DNA from: Carboxydocella sporoproducens DSM 16521
GTDB taxonomy: Bacteria > Bacillota > GCA-003054495 > Carboxydocellales > Carboxydocellaceae
Length of the DNA stretch: 42,334 nt
Direction: 5' to 3'
Assembly: GCF_900167165.1 (NCBI RefSeq)
Contig: NZ_FUXM01000017.1
Location: forward strand, 1-42,334
Shown: positions 1 to 7,379 of the stretch, piece by piece
Layout: the number at the start of each line of letters is the position of its first letter
How positions within the stretch are numbered: position 1 is the stretch's first letter
Position numbers and translations under genes: made by a program
The notes under the pieces: generated by a model
What the model saw: the letters and a program-made list of their open reading frames with translations, nothing else
Databases searched by the model: none
What the model was told of the DNA's origin: nothing

Positions 1-139
1 CGCGAAGTCCACCTCAAGATAAGATTTCCCACTGGGTAAACCAGGTAAGACCCCTGGAAGAAGACCAGGTAGATAGGCCGGGAGTGTAAGAGCCGCAAGG
101 CTTTGAGCGGACCGGTACTAATAGGTCGAGGTCTTAACC
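1..139 (+). rRNA. 23S ribosomal RNA, 3' end (partial)
   Basis: The window opens inside the last part of 23S rRNA. The segment around 100-139 has the conserved 3'-terminal text of bacterial 23S (GGACCGGTACTAATAGGTCG followed by AGGTCTTAACC). Only about 140 nucleotides are present; the rest lies to the left. The exact 3' end is estimated by similarity to other 23S genes. It is the first member of an operon that continues with tRNA-Asn and 5S. Confidence 0.9.
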
Positions 140-192
140 TCAAAAGAACTCTGTGCGGTTTTGAGGGAGCAATCCCTTGAATTGAATAATGT

Positions 193-267
193 TCCCCGAT
201 AGCTCAATGGTAGAGCGCCCGGCTGTTAACCGGTAGGTTGCAGGTTCGAGTCCTGCTCGGGGAGCCA
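193..267 (+). tRNA. tRNA-Asn (anticodon GTT)
   Basis: A full cloverleaf is readable: acceptor arm TCCCCGA (193-199) pairs with TCGGGGA (257-263), the anticodon loop has GTT at 225-227, the T loop contains GTTCGAG, and CCA is encoded at 265-267. The gene lies between 23S and 5S rRNA. The encoded CCA ends directly next to the first base of 5S, so there is essentially no spacer to process. Confidence 0.95.
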
Positions 268-385
268 GTCCGGTGGCAATGGCGGTGGGGCAACACCCGT
301 ACCCATACCGAACACGGCAGTTAAGCCCACCAGCGCCGATGGTACTTGGACCGCAGGGTCCTGGGAGAGTAGGTCGCTGCCGGAC
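268..385 (+). rRNA. 5S ribosomal RNA
   Basis: The conserved 5S core (ACACCCGTACCCATACCGAA, and CAGCGCCGATGGTA further on) is present, and the ends pair as GTCCGG (268-273) with CCGGAC (380-385). The mature molecule is probably 269-384 or one base longer on each side. It follows the tRNA-Asn CCA with zero or one base between them. Confidence 0.93.
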
Positions 386-387
386 AC

Positions 388-430
388 AACAACAGGCCTT
401 CTCATAAATAAGAAGGTCTGTTGTTTTTTT
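388..430 (+). terminator. rRNA operon intrinsic terminator
   Basis: A perfect 15-bp stem, 388-402 (AACAACAGGCCTTCT) against 411-425, has an 8-base loop and runs into a T tract. It closes the rRNA operon three bases after 5S. Confidence 0.92.
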
Positions 431-524
431 CCAAAGAAAATTATTCCTTAAGTATAATCAGGAGAAAAATAAAGGACAAGCTAGTTTTCTTACACTAGTT
501 AAAAATATTTTTCCAAAGCATTTA

Positions 525-552
525 TTGACTTACCCCATATATAGAGTATAAA
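525..552 (+). promoter_or_regulatory. Promoter of the nrd operon
   Basis: TTGACT (525-530), a 16-bp spacer and TATAAA (547-552) form a good sigma-A type promoter about 70 bp before nrdR. The spacer is almost entirely filled by NrdR box 1, so NrdR bound there should block RNA polymerase. Confidence 0.7.
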
Positions 553-589
553 ATAGGTTTAGCCAAGAAATATGCTCTATATCTAGAGC
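532..589. promoter_or_regulatory. Tandem NrdR boxes
   Basis: Two sites resemble the known 16-bp NrdR box (ACACWATATATWGTGT). Box 1, 532-547 (ACCCCATATATAGAGT), matches about 13 of 16 positions; box 2, 574-589 (GCTCTATATCTAGAGC), matches about 11. Their centres are 42 bp apart, four helical turns, so both face the same side of the DNA. In characterised systems NrdR boxes usually occur as helically phased pairs. The nrd operon, including nrdR itself, is therefore likely autorepressed. Confidence 0.7.
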
Positions 590-624
590 TATATTCTGAC
601 AATTTCGCAAGGACGGGGAAGCAT

Positions 625-1086
625 ATGAAATGCCCGTTTTGTCATGAAACTGCTACCAAAGTAGTGGAATCCCGTACCGCTGATGAAGGCAATAGTATTA
701 GGCGGCGACGGGAATGTGAGAACTGCGGTAAACGATTCACCACTTATGAGAGGATAGAAGAGCGACCTTTACTGGTTATTAAAAACGATGGGCGCCGGGA
801 AGTTTTTTCACCGGAAAAATTAATGCACGGTCTGGTAAAGGCCGTGGAAAAACGACCAGTGTCAATGGAAGTGTTACAGAAAATAGTTACTGAGGTAGAG
901 AGTCAGGTGCGGACCCAATTTGACAAAGAAGTACCTAGCTCTTATTTAGGAGAGCTTGTGATGGAAAAGCTGAGAACAGTGGATGAGGTAGCATATGTCC
1001 GCTTTGCTTCAGTTTACCGCCGTTTCCGTGATGTAAATGAGTTTATGGAAGAAATTAAACGTTTTTTGGAGGGCGAGAGCGGATGA
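625..1086 (+). CDS. nrdR: Transcriptional repressor NrdR
   Basis: NrdR represses ribonucleotide reductase genes when its ATP-cone senses a high dATP/ATP ratio. The 153-residue protein has the usual family length. It begins with a zinc ribbon (C3, C6, C31, C34, then the basic stretch RRRR and KRFTTYER) and continues with an ATP-cone domain at about residues 49-139. An AAGGA ribosome binding site precedes the ATG. The stop codon overlaps the nrdD start (ATGA), so translation is probably coupled. Two NrdR boxes upstream indicate autoregulation. Confidence 0.97.
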   Translation: MKCPFCHETATKVVESRTADEGNSIRRRRECENCGKRFTTYERIEERPLLVIKNDGRREVFSPEKLMHGLVKAVEKRPVSMEVLQKIVTEVESQVRTQFDKEVPSSYLGELVMEKLRTVDEVAYVRFASVYRRFRDVNEFMEEIKRFLEGESG

Positions 1087-3143
1087 TCCATTATATCAAA
1101 AAACGGGATGGCCGGGTGGTTCCCTTTAATCGGGAGAAGATTAAAAATGCCATTATGGCAGCTGCTCGGGCAGTTGGTGGGGACAATGAGCAATTGGCTG
1201 ACAGGCTATCGATTGAAGTAGTAAAATACCTGGAGAGCCATCCCGAAGGGCCGGAAGGTACTGTTTCTGTGGAGTATGTTCAAGATGCAGTGGAAAAGGT
1301 TTTAATTGAAAATGGACATGCCCAGACTGCCAAAGCGTACATACTTTATCGGAATAAACGCACTAGAATCAGGGAATCGCAATCCGATTTAATGGATGCA
1401 GTAGCCGAAATCCTGGTGGAGACTAGCAAGGAAAATGCTAATGTTCAGAATAGCCCGATGGCGAAAATGCTGCAAATAGCCTCTACGGGCAGTAAGAAAT
1501 ACTATTTAACCCGTTTAATGCCGGAGAAGCATGCCCAGGCCCATATCAATGGTGATATTCACATTCATGACCTGGACTTTTTTGCCAAAACCTTGACCTG
1601 TGTTCAGATACCTTTAGGGCGTTTGTTGCTAAATGGGTTTAATAATGGACATGGGTTTATACGCAGTCCTAAGGGCATAAAATCGGCAGCTAATTTAACA
1701 GCAGTAATTATCCAGTCATCTCAAAACGACATGCATGGTGGACAGTCGGTAGCCTATTTTGATTATGATCTGGCTCCGTTTATACAAAGGGAACGGGAAA
1801 GACAGCGCAAAATATTTGCGGAAGTCGGGGTTGAGATCAGTGATGAGCAGTTGGAAAAACTGGTAGATAAAGAGTGCTATCAGGCTATGGAAGCACTGAT
1901 TTTTAATTTGAATACCATGCATTCCCGAGCGGGAGCGCAGGTGCCGTTCTCCAGTTTGAACTTTGGAACAGATACTTCTCCAGAAGGACGAATGGTTACC
2001 AAAAACCTGCTACTGGCCTATGAGGCCGGGTTGGGACGTGGGGAGAACCCGATTTTCCCCAATTTAATATTTAAGCTGAAAAAGGGAGTAAACATGGACC
2101 CTGGAGATCCCAACTATGACTTATTCCGTTTGGCCCTGCGGGTGACCTCCAGGAGAATGTTCCCGACTTATGCATTCCAGGATAGCAGTTTTAACGCGCC
2201 ATATTCCCGGCGCAAAGAAGGGGAGGTAGCCTATATGGGTTGCCGTACCCGGGTAATTGGTAATGTGAATGGGCCTGAGATAACGGAAGGACGTGGTAAT
2301 GCTTCCTTTACTACCATTAACTTACCGCGACTGGCCTTGAGGGCCCAGGGTGATATCAAAAAGTTTTTTGAACTGCTAGAGGAAATGATGGATTTGGTCA
2401 AGGAACAGTTGTTGTTCCGTTTTGATATTCAGCGGCGGCTGAAAGTCAAGGATATGCCTTTTCTGATGGGACAGAATCTCTATCTCGATAGTGATAAACT
2501 AGGGCCCAATGACGAAATTTATGAAGCTATTAAGCATGCCACCCTTTCCATTGGGTTTATCGGCTTGGCGGAAACACTGGTAGCTCTGCTGGGTAAACAC
2601 CATGGTGAGTCAGAAGAGGCCGATGCCCTGGGTGTGGAAATAGTCAAATTTATGCGGGAAAAATGTGACCAGTATACCCGGGAATACAAGTTGAACTTTA
2701 GCTTACTGGGAACACCTGCCGAAGGATTGGCAGGACGATTTACCAAACTGGACCAAAAGGAATTTGGTATTATCCCCGGGGTAACAGACCGCATGTACTA
2801 CACAAATAGTATGCACATTCCGGTGTGGTATAATATTTCGATGTATGATAAAGCCAGGATTGAGGGGAAATATCACAAGTACCTGAATGCCGGACATATC
2901 CTTTATCTGGAGTTACCGGCTGCTCCGCAACATAATATCGATGCCCTGGAAGCGATTATTAAGCACATGGCAGCCTGTGATGTAGGCTATGGAGCAGTTA
3001 ACTTTCCCATAGATTTTTGTAAGGTCTGTGGTTACTTAGGGATTATTAACCACGATAAGTGTCCTAACTGTGGTTCAGTCAATGTAATGGAAGAAGAAAT
3101 AGAATATGACCTGGAGTGGCCCGCTACGGGTACTACTAACTAG
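1083..3143 (+). CDS. nrdD: Anaerobic (class III) ribonucleoside-triphosphate reductase large subunit, lacking the glycyl radical C-terminus
   Basis: NrdD reduces ribonucleoside triphosphates to deoxy forms without oxygen, using a thiyl radical generated by a glycyl radical. The 686-residue protein has an N-terminal ATP-cone (about 3-95), the ten-stranded barrel with C173 and the likely thiyl cysteine C387 (in YMGCRTR), and a C-terminal zinc site (C646, C649, C660, C663). In E. coli NrdD the zinc site is followed by an RRVCGYLG radical loop. Here the protein stops about 23 residues after the last zinc cysteine and has no such loop. CGYLG at 649-653 lies inside the zinc site and probably is not the radical site. 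The missing piece is encoded by the next gene. The start overlaps nrdR by 4 bp. Confidence 0.95.
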   Translation: MIHYIKKRDGRVVPFNREKIKNAIMAAARAVGGDNEQLADRLSIEVVKYLESHPEGPEGTVSVEYVQDAVEKVLIENGHAQTAKAYILYRNKRTRIRESQSDLMDAVAEILVETSKENANVQNSPMAKMLQIASTGSKKYYLTRLMPEKHAQAHINGDIHIHDLDFFAKTLTCVQIPLGRLLLNGFNNGHGFIRSPKGIKSAANLTAVIIQSSQNDMHGGQSVAYFDYDLAPFIQRERERQRKIFAEVGVEISDEQLEKLVDKECYQAMEALIFNLNTMHSRAGAQVPFSSLNFGTDTSPEGRMVTKNLLLAYEAGLGRGENPIFPNLIFKLKKGVNMDPGDPNYDLFRLALRVTSRRMFPTYAFQDSSFNAPYSRRKEGEVAYMGCRTRVIGNVNGPEITEGRGNASFTTINLPRLALRAQGDIKKFFELLEEMMDLVKEQLLFRFDIQRRLKVKDMPFLMGQNLYLDSDKLGPNDEIYEAIKHATLSIGFIGLAETLVALLGKHHGESEEADALGVEIVKFMREKCDQYTREYKLNFSLLGTPAEGLAGRFTKLDQKEFGIIPGVTDRMYYTNSMHIPVWYNISMYDKARIEGKYHKYLNAGHILYLELPAAPQHNIDALEAIIKHMAACDVGYGAVNFPIDFCKVCGYLGIINHDKCPNCGSVNVMEEEIEYDLEWPATGTTN

Positions 3144-3169
3144 ATAAAAAGTGAAGAGGAGGGTGTTGA

Positions 3170-3478
3170 TTGATGAAAAGTGCTGTATGTGTACAGGAGA
3201 AATTGCCGGAACTGACTCCGGAGCAAATTGCCTATTATCGGCAGAAGGCTCTTTATGCAGCTAATGCCAGGGGCCTGGAGATAACCGGTATTGATGTATA
3301 TATGACTCCTCAGGGAAAGGTGAAAGTAGTAACCCATTTTGCTCCTTCTAGTATTGAACGGGTACGGCGGGTTACAGGATATTTTTGTAAATTATCTAAT
3401 TGCAATGATGCTAAATTGCAGGAAATTGCCCAAAGGGTGAAACATTCCCCGCTGGGGATTACATGTGGGTGTAACTGA
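3170..3478 (+). CDS. Stand-alone glycyl radical domain of anaerobic ribonucleotide reductase
   Basis: This 102-residue protein ends with what looks like the missing C-terminus of NrdD. RVRRVTGYF at 64-72 places the presumed radical glycine at G70, followed by a KLQEIAQRVKH helix as in intact NrdD proteins. The first 60 residues contain a helix and a predicted beta segment with no counterpart I recognise, perhaps a docking part. It has its own ribosome binding site (GAGGAGGG, about 3155-3162), lies in a different frame from nrdD and is 26 bp downstream, so this is not a simple nonsense mutation. The nrdG start overlaps its stop (TGATG). By analogy with YfiD and pyruvate formate-lyase it should insert into the NrdD barrel and be activated by NrdG. 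The function is inferred from sequence only. Confidence 0.8.
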   Translation: MMKSAVCVQEKLPELTPEQIAYYRQKALYAANARGLEITGIDVYMTPQGKVKVVTHFAPSSIERVRRVTGYFCKLSNCNDAKLQEIAQRVKHSPLGITCGCN

Positions 3479-3993
3479 TGATCAGGCTGGCAGGAATTAC
3501 AACTGAAAGTGTGGTGGACGGGCCAGGGTTGAGAACAGTAATCTGGACCCAGGGCTGTCCCCACCGCTGTCCGGGTTGTCATAATCCTGATACCCATGAC
3601 CCTGAAGGAGGGGAACTTTGGACCTTTGAACAGGTCTTTGCTGAACTGGAAGGGGACAAGCTGGCAACAGGAATAACTCTTTCAGGTGGGGAGCCCTTCT
3701 TTCAGCCGGAAGCCTGTTTGGTTATCGCCCGCTGGGCCAGGGAGAAGGGTAAAAACCTCTGGGTTTTTACTGGCTATACCTGGGAACAATTGATGCGAAT
3801 GTCAGAAAGCAATCCAGTTATCGGGGAGCTGCTGCAGTTAACAGATGTGCTGGTGGATGGTCCCTATTTAAAGGAACAGCGAGCATTATGGCTGCCTTTC
3901 CGGGGTTCTACCAATCAAAGGCTGATTGATGTACCGGCATCTCTGGCCAGTGGCAGCGTATGCATTATTGATGACAACCAGTTTGGGGTGTAA
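3478..3993 (+). CDS. nrdG: Anaerobic ribonucleotide reductase activating protein NrdG (radical SAM)
   Basis: NrdG uses a [4Fe-4S] cluster and S-adenosylmethionine to form the glycyl radical on NrdD. The 171-residue protein has the usual length and carries CPHRCPGC at residues 27-34 (CX3CX2C) and the SGGEP motif. The start overlaps the preceding stop by one base, suggesting translational coupling to the separate radical-domain protein that is presumably its substrate. It is the last gene of the nrd operon; an intrinsic terminator follows at once. Confidence 0.95.
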   Translation: MIRLAGITTESVVDGPGLRTVIWTQGCPHRCPGCHNPDTHDPEGGELWTFEQVFAELEGDKLATGITLSGGEPFFQPEACLVIARWAREKGKNLWVFTGYTWEQLMRMSESNPVIGELLQLTDVLVDGPYLKEQRALWLPFRGSTNQRLIDVPASLASGSVCIIDDNQFGV

Positions 3994-4020
3994 AAGAGAG
4001 GCAAAAGCCTCTCTTTTGTT
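3992..4020 (+). terminator. nrd operon terminator
   Basis: A perfect 11-bp stem AAAAGAGAGGC (3992-4002) and its complement (4007-4017), with an AAAA loop, begins at the nrdG stop codon. The TTTT arm and following GTTT act as the T tract. The leading A run could allow some activity in the opposite direction. Confidence 0.85.
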
Positions 4021-4048
4021 TGCAAAGAAAGATTCTTCCTGATATAAT
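4020..4048 (+). promoter_or_regulatory. Promoter of the 107-residue gene
   Basis: TTGCAA (4020-4025), a 17-bp spacer and a consensus TATAAT (4043-4048) lie directly after the nrd terminator. This excludes the earlier in-frame start at 4020 and supports translation from 4083. Confidence 0.7.
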
Positions 4049-4082
4049 ATTGGCGCAAAGAAACTGGGTGAGGTGGAGACAG

Positions 4083-4406
4083 ATGGCAGTGAATATGTTT
4101 GTGGACAATATACCCAATGGCTCATCGCTGGACATTCGACGGGGAACCGCTATTCACTTGATAAAATTAATTATCGGTTTTGCTCAAATCAAAGATAATG
4201 AAGTGGTTTTTGACCGTTTGCGTATTCAGCAACTGGCAGGGGCTGTGGGCTGTGCTGAAGAGGAGGCAATCCAGCTCTGTCAGCGGGCATATAATGGGGA
4301 AAAAGTGGAAGAAATTGTGGACCAGTTGATGGAAAAGGTTCGGGAAGAGAAAGAAAAAATGCTTTCCTTTATTGAAGCGGAAAAAAAGAAATTGTGGCAA
4401 CAGTAG
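4083..4406 (+). CDS. Conserved-looking small protein of unknown function
   Basis: I do not recognise this 107-residue protein. It has no signal peptide or membrane segment. Residues 1-70 look like a small mixed fold (RRGTAIHLIKLIIGF, then a helix with GAVGCAEEEA). Residues about 72-107 are very rich in Glu and Lys and probably form a long amphipathic or coiled-coil helix. The ATG at 4083 is chosen because GAGGTGGAG precedes it and a promoter overlaps the longer reading. It is a single gene between the nrd operon and a PilZ gene that has its own promoter. Confidence 0.7.
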   Translation: MAVNMFVDNIPNGSSLDIRRGTAIHLIKLIIGFAQIKDNEVVFDRLRIQQLAGAVGCAEEEAIQLCQRAYNGEKVEEIVDQLMEKVREEKEKMLSFIEAEKKKLWQQ

Positions 4407-4414
4407 AAATTGTA

Positions 4415-4423
4415 TGTTATAAT
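4415..4423 (+). promoter_or_regulatory. Extended -10 promoter of the PilZ gene
   Basis: TGTTATAAT (4415-4423) is a perfect extended -10 element (TGnTATAAT), 34 bp before the PilZ start codon. Any -35 element (about TTGTGG at 4392) is weak. Confidence 0.55.
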
Positions 4424-4456
4424 TAGACAAAAGTACCTCTTTTGGGAGGGAGGGCT

Positions 4457-4831
4457 ATGGCTGAGCGCAGGCATTTTCGCTGGCATACTCAGCTGCCGTT
4501 GTATTTTGAAGTGGCCCAGTTTGGCACATATCCCATTGAGCATTTACGTGGTAAGCGGGGACGGGGGCAGACCTATGACCTGGCAGAAGAAGGTCTCAGT
4601 TTTTTTTCAGCTCTGCGCTTACCAGTTAATATGATATTGCTTCTGGAATTAACTATCCCTGAACTGGGGACTTTAAAGCTAAAAGGCCGGGTTGTAAGAT
4701 CACGGCCCTGGCAGGAGGGATGGTTAACAGGCGTGCAGTTTATTGGATTTAATGGGCCACGACGGCAAGCCCTGCGGGAACACATTGCCCACCAGGTAAA
4801 AAGTCAATATCAGCTAATCGAATATTTGTAG
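4457..4831 (+). CDS. PilZ-domain protein, putative c-di-GMP binding
   Basis: PilZ domains bind cyclic di-GMP and alter motility or surface functions. The 124-residue protein is a single domain. It has an arginine-rich entry motif (ERRHFRW, residues 3-9) and DLAEEGLSFF, a variant of the D/NxSxxG motif in which the usual Ser-x-x-Gly becomes Ala-x-x-Gly. LKGRVVRSRPW and GVQFIGF are typical later strands. The ATG at 4457 is preferred over an upstream TTG because GGGAGGGAGGG lies just before it. The altered motif makes ligand binding uncertain. An HD-GYP protein occurs at 13164, so the cell probably uses c-di-GMP. Confidence 0.75.
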   Translation: MAERRHFRWHTQLPLYFEVAQFGTYPIEHLRGKRGRGQTYDLAEEGLSFFSALRLPVNMILLLELTIPELGTLKLKGRVVRSRPWQEGWLTGVQFIGFNGPRRQALREHIAHQVKSQYQLIEYL

Positions 4832-4833
4832 TT

Positions 4834-4920
4834 ACCACTAGGGGTGCCCAAAAGGCTGAGAGAAGCTATGGCTTCAACCCTTTGTACCTGATCTGGGTAA
4901 TACCAGCGAAGGGAAGTGGG
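4834..4920 (+). promoter_or_regulatory. TPP riboswitch (THI element)
   Basis: The aptamer contains the diagnostic pieces ACTAGGGGTGCC (4837-4848), GGCTGAGAGAAG, ACCCTTTGTACCTGATCTGG and GTAATACCAGCGAAGGGAAG. It binds thiamine pyrophosphate. Together with the terminator that begins about 20 bases later, it should switch thiD2-thiC off when thiamine pyrophosphate is plentiful. Confidence 0.96.
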
Positions 4921-4940
4921 TGGAACGAGTGTATACTCTA

Positions 4941-4970
4941 CACCTGTCTCTTCGGGACGGGTGTTTTTTA
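4941..4970 (+). terminator. Riboswitch-controlled terminator before thiD2
   Basis: CACCTGTC (4941-4948) pairs with GACGGGTG (4956-4963) around a TCTTCGG loop and is followed by six T residues. It sits between the TPP aptamer and thiD2, as expected for the expression platform. Confidence 0.88.
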
Positions 4971-4991
4971 TTTATGAGAGGAAGGATAATA

Positions 4992-5408
4992 ATGCGCGAA
5001 AAATTTTTTCGTATGCTAGATGCCAATTTCAACCGCTGTGTGGAAGGATTGCGGGTACTGGAAGATATGGCTCGGTTTATCCTGGAAGAGAAGGAACTGG
5101 CGAAGGCTTTAAAGCAGTTGCGACAGGAAATAGGCCTGGCCCGGCCGGAGGAAATTTGGCGATTTAGGGATGTCCAAGGGGATCCGGGAACAGAAGTGAC
5201 AACACTCCGAGAACAGGAAAGGGCGTCCTGGCAGGCACTAATCAATGCCAATGCCTCCCGTGTGGCAGAGTCTTTGCGGGTGATTGAAGAAGGAAGTAAA
5301 GTGCTTTCCGACCTGGAACTGGCCGCTAAGGCAAAAAGATGGCGTTATCAAAGCTATATTCTGGGGCAAAAACTTTTATTAGCAAGTAAGGCAAAGGAGG
5401 AAAATTGA
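4992..5408 (+). CDS. thiD2: ThiD2-family hydroxymethylpyrimidine phosphate kinase
   Basis: The 138-residue protein carries the two internally similar motifs of the ThiD2 family: [20 protein letters not shown] near residue 9 and [19 protein letters not shown] near residue 90. ThiD2 phosphorylates HMP phosphate to HMP pyrophosphate for thiamine synthesis; in other genomes it is often fused to the N-terminus of ThiE. Here it is free-standing. The ATG at 4992 follows GAGAGGAAGG; an upstream GTG reading lies inside the riboswitch and is rejected. thiC, which makes its substrate, begins one base after its stop codon, so the two enzymes form a two-step HMP-PP module. Confidence 0.85.
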   Translation: MREKFFRMLDANFNRCVEGLRVLEDMARFILEEKELAKALKQLRQEIGLARPEEIWRFRDVQGDPGTEVTTLREQERASWQALINANASRVAESLRVIEEGSKVLSDLELAAKAKRWRYQSYILGQKLLLASKAKEEN

Positions 5409-5409
5409 G

Positions 5410-6654
5410 ATGACACAATTGGAGTTGGCCAGAGCTGGGAGAATAACAGCGGAAATGAAACTGGCGGCAGAAGCAGAGGGAATAGCTCCTGAAATTGTGC
5501 GGGAAAGGATTGCCGCTGGGGTTATGATCTTACCGGCCAATAAACAGAGGGATCTAGCCCAGCCCAAGTTAATCGGCTATGGGGCGACTACCAAGGTTAA
5601 TGCCAATATCGGCACCTCTGGTGACTGGCCGGAGGTGGAAAAGGAGCTGGAGAAACTGGAAGTAGCTCTGGCTGCTGGAGCAGATGCCATTATGGATTTA
5701 AGTCTGGGGCCCAATCTCCGCCGGGCCCGGCAGGAGATCTTAAAGCGCTGTCCGGTACCAGTAGGGACAGTGCCAATTTACGAAGCCGGGTTTTATGGGG
5801 AACTCAGCAAAGATAAACTGTTTCAGGTAATCGAGGACCACTGCCGGCAAGGAGTGGATTTTATTACTGTTCACTGTGGCATCAATCGCCGGGTGCTGGA
5901 GGAAATTCAGGAAAGTCCGCGGGTATGTGGTATAGTCAGCCGAGGTGGGTCCTTTATCGTTCGCTGGATGCAGGAAACCGGCGAAGAAAACCCTCTTTAT
6001 GCTCATTTTGATGAGTTACTGGAACTGGTAAGGGAATATGATGTTACACTGAGTTTGGGTGACGGGCTGCGACCGGGTGCTGTTGCTGATGCCACCGATG
6101 GACCGCAGATAGCTGAACTGCTAGAACTAGGACGGTTGGTAAAAAGGGCCTGGGCCAAAGGAGTTCAGGTCATGGTGGAAGGACCGGGTCATGTTCCTTT
6201 AAACCAAATTGAAACCAATATTAAATTACAGAAGCGTCTTTGCCATGGTGCACCCTTCTATGTACTGGGCCCCCTGGTTACTGATGTGGGTGCCGGGCAT
6301 GACCACATTACGGCAGCTATCGGCGGAGCGATTGCTGCAGCTGCCGGGGCAGATTTCCTTTGTTATGTGACTCCGGCAGAACACCTGGGCTTGCCAGATG
6401 CCGATGATGTACGGCAGGGGGTAATTGCTACCCGAATTGCGGCTCATGCCGCTGATTTGGCTAAAGGAATTGAAAAAGCCTGGAATTGGGATAAAGCGAT
6501 GAGCAAGGCCCGTAAAGAATTGGACTGGGAACAGCAGCTTAATCTGGCCCTGGATCAGGCTACTGCTAGAGAAATGCGAAAAAGAAAAAACCCGGGACAC
6601 CGGGCAGAATGCTCTATGTGCGGAGAGTTTTGTGCCATGAAGCAATGTCAATAA
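5410..6654 (+). CDS. thiC: Phosphomethylpyrimidine synthase ThiC
   Basis: ThiC is a radical SAM enzyme that rearranges aminoimidazole ribotide into HMP phosphate. The 414-residue protein is of the short clostridial/archaeal type without the N-terminal extension of enterobacterial ThiC. Motifs include [59 protein letters not shown] and [11 protein letters not shown]. The C-terminal cluster motif reads CSMCGEFC, with three residues between the second and third cysteines instead of the four in proteobacterial CSMCGPKFC. AAAGGAGG precedes the ATG inside the thiD2 end. The last 7 bp overlap the convergent gene downstream. Confidence 0.96.
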   Translation: MTQLELARAGRITAEMKLAAEAEGIAPEIVRERIAAGVMILPANKQRDLAQPKLIGYGATTKVNANIGTSGDWPEVEKELEKLEVALAAGADAIMDLSLGPNLRRARQEILKRCPVPVGTVPIYEAGFYGELSKDKLFQVIEDHCRQGVDFITVHCGINRRVLEEIQESPRVCGIVSRGGSFIVRWMQETGEENPLYAHFDELLELVREYDVTLSLGDGLRPGAVADATDGPQIAELLELGRLVKRAWAKGVQVMVEGPGHVPLNQIETNIKLQKRLCHGAPFYVLGPLVTDVGAGHDHITAAIGGAIAAAAGADFLCYVTPAEHLGLPDADDVRQGVIATRIAAHAADLAKGIEKAWNWDKAMSKARKELDWEQQLNLALDQATAREMRKRKNPGHRAECSMCGEFCAMKQCQ

Positions 6655-7295
6655 TTGAAGCGGGCTTTCATAGCCACCACCAGGGGCTGGTTATTCAGGC
6701 GTAAACGCCAGTAATATTCACCGGCTACCAGGCGAGGAAAGGGCTGTTGAGTAATAAACAGCAGATAACGGGAAGAAATTACCTGGACGTTTCCTTGCCA
6801 GTGAGGGGAAATAAACGGCGTCGGAGGCTGAAAGTCATAGACTTTAACCCACTGATCAGCATATTGTTTGGTGCCCAGGAAGTGAATTTCACCTTCCGAA
6901 CCGGGCCATGGTAACAGAGGCCATTGGGATAAAGGCCCCGGATAAAGATAGGGCGCGGGATAGCCCGACCAGTTACCACCGCGGTAAAGACCGCGGTGGT
7001 TTTCGTCTTCATAGAGGGAAGAATAATAAAAACTGCGGTCGTGTTGTAGCCAGCGCAGACGTAAAATCCAGGGCGAAGCGGGGTAAGCCAGAAGCAATTG
7101 CTCTGGATTCAGGTCAGATTCGGCAAACTGGCTGGTAATTTCGAGAGCCTGGCGAGGAGCAGTGGTCCATGAGTTTACAGCCGCTAGTACCAGCTGTTTG
7201 CTAGCGGGAAAATCTGGAGTAGCGGAAAATATGGATGCAGGGTAAAGCAGGTTTATGAAAAAGGCCAACAGGAAAATCAGCCGGTACCTGGCCAT
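6648..7295 (-). CDS. Putative exported protein of unknown function
   Basis: The 215-residue protein starts with a clear signal peptide ([20 protein letters not shown], probable cleavage after IFSA). The mature part is rich in Trp, Tyr and Pro (for example [32 protein letters not shown]) and ends in beta-strand-like text ([18 protein letters not shown]). I do not recognise a family. GGAGGTG lies before the ATG. It converges with thiC and overlaps its end by 7 bp. A strong inverted repeat within it (6975-7000) reads as a plus-strand terminator. Confidence 0.75.
   Translation of the reverse strand: MARYRLIFLLAFFINLLYPASIFSATPDFPASKQLVLAAVNSWTTAPRQALEITSQFAESDLNPEQLLLAYPASPWILRLRWLQHDRSFYYSSLYEDENHRGLYRGGNWSGYPAPYLYPGPLSQWPLLPWPGSEGEIHFLGTKQYADQWVKVYDFQPPTPFISPHWQGNVQVISSRYLLFITQQPFPRLVAGEYYWRLRLNNQPLVVAMKARFNY
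6975..7004 (+). terminator. Possible plus-strand terminator inside a minus-strand gene
   Basis: A perfect 11-bp GC-rich stem ACCACCGCGGT (6975-6985) and its complement (6990-7000), with an AAAG loop, is followed on the plus strand by TTTCGTCTTC. It lies about 320 bp past the end of thiC and could stop thiC read-through. The T tract is short, so efficiency is uncertain. Confidence 0.45.
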
Positions 7296-7379
7296 ACTGA
7301 CACCTCCAGCCAGGTAATTCGCTGACGTGCCTGGATATTCCTGCTAAGAAAAATGTCTCTTTTTCCCTTCTTTCCGACA

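Noticed and set aside
492-507. ACACTAGTTAAAAATA as a third NrdR box
   Set aside because: Only the first half matches the consensus; the second half does not form the palindrome.
2649-3143. CGYLG at NrdD residues 649-653 as the glycyl radical site
   Set aside because: It falls between zinc-site cysteines C646/C649 and C660/C663, where other NrdD proteins have a zinc-loop glycine; the RRVTGY of the next protein fits the radical loop better.
4020-4082. Longer N-terminus of the 107-residue protein
   Set aside because: It would start in the nrd terminator and cover a consensus promoter; the ATG at 4083 has its own ribosome binding site.
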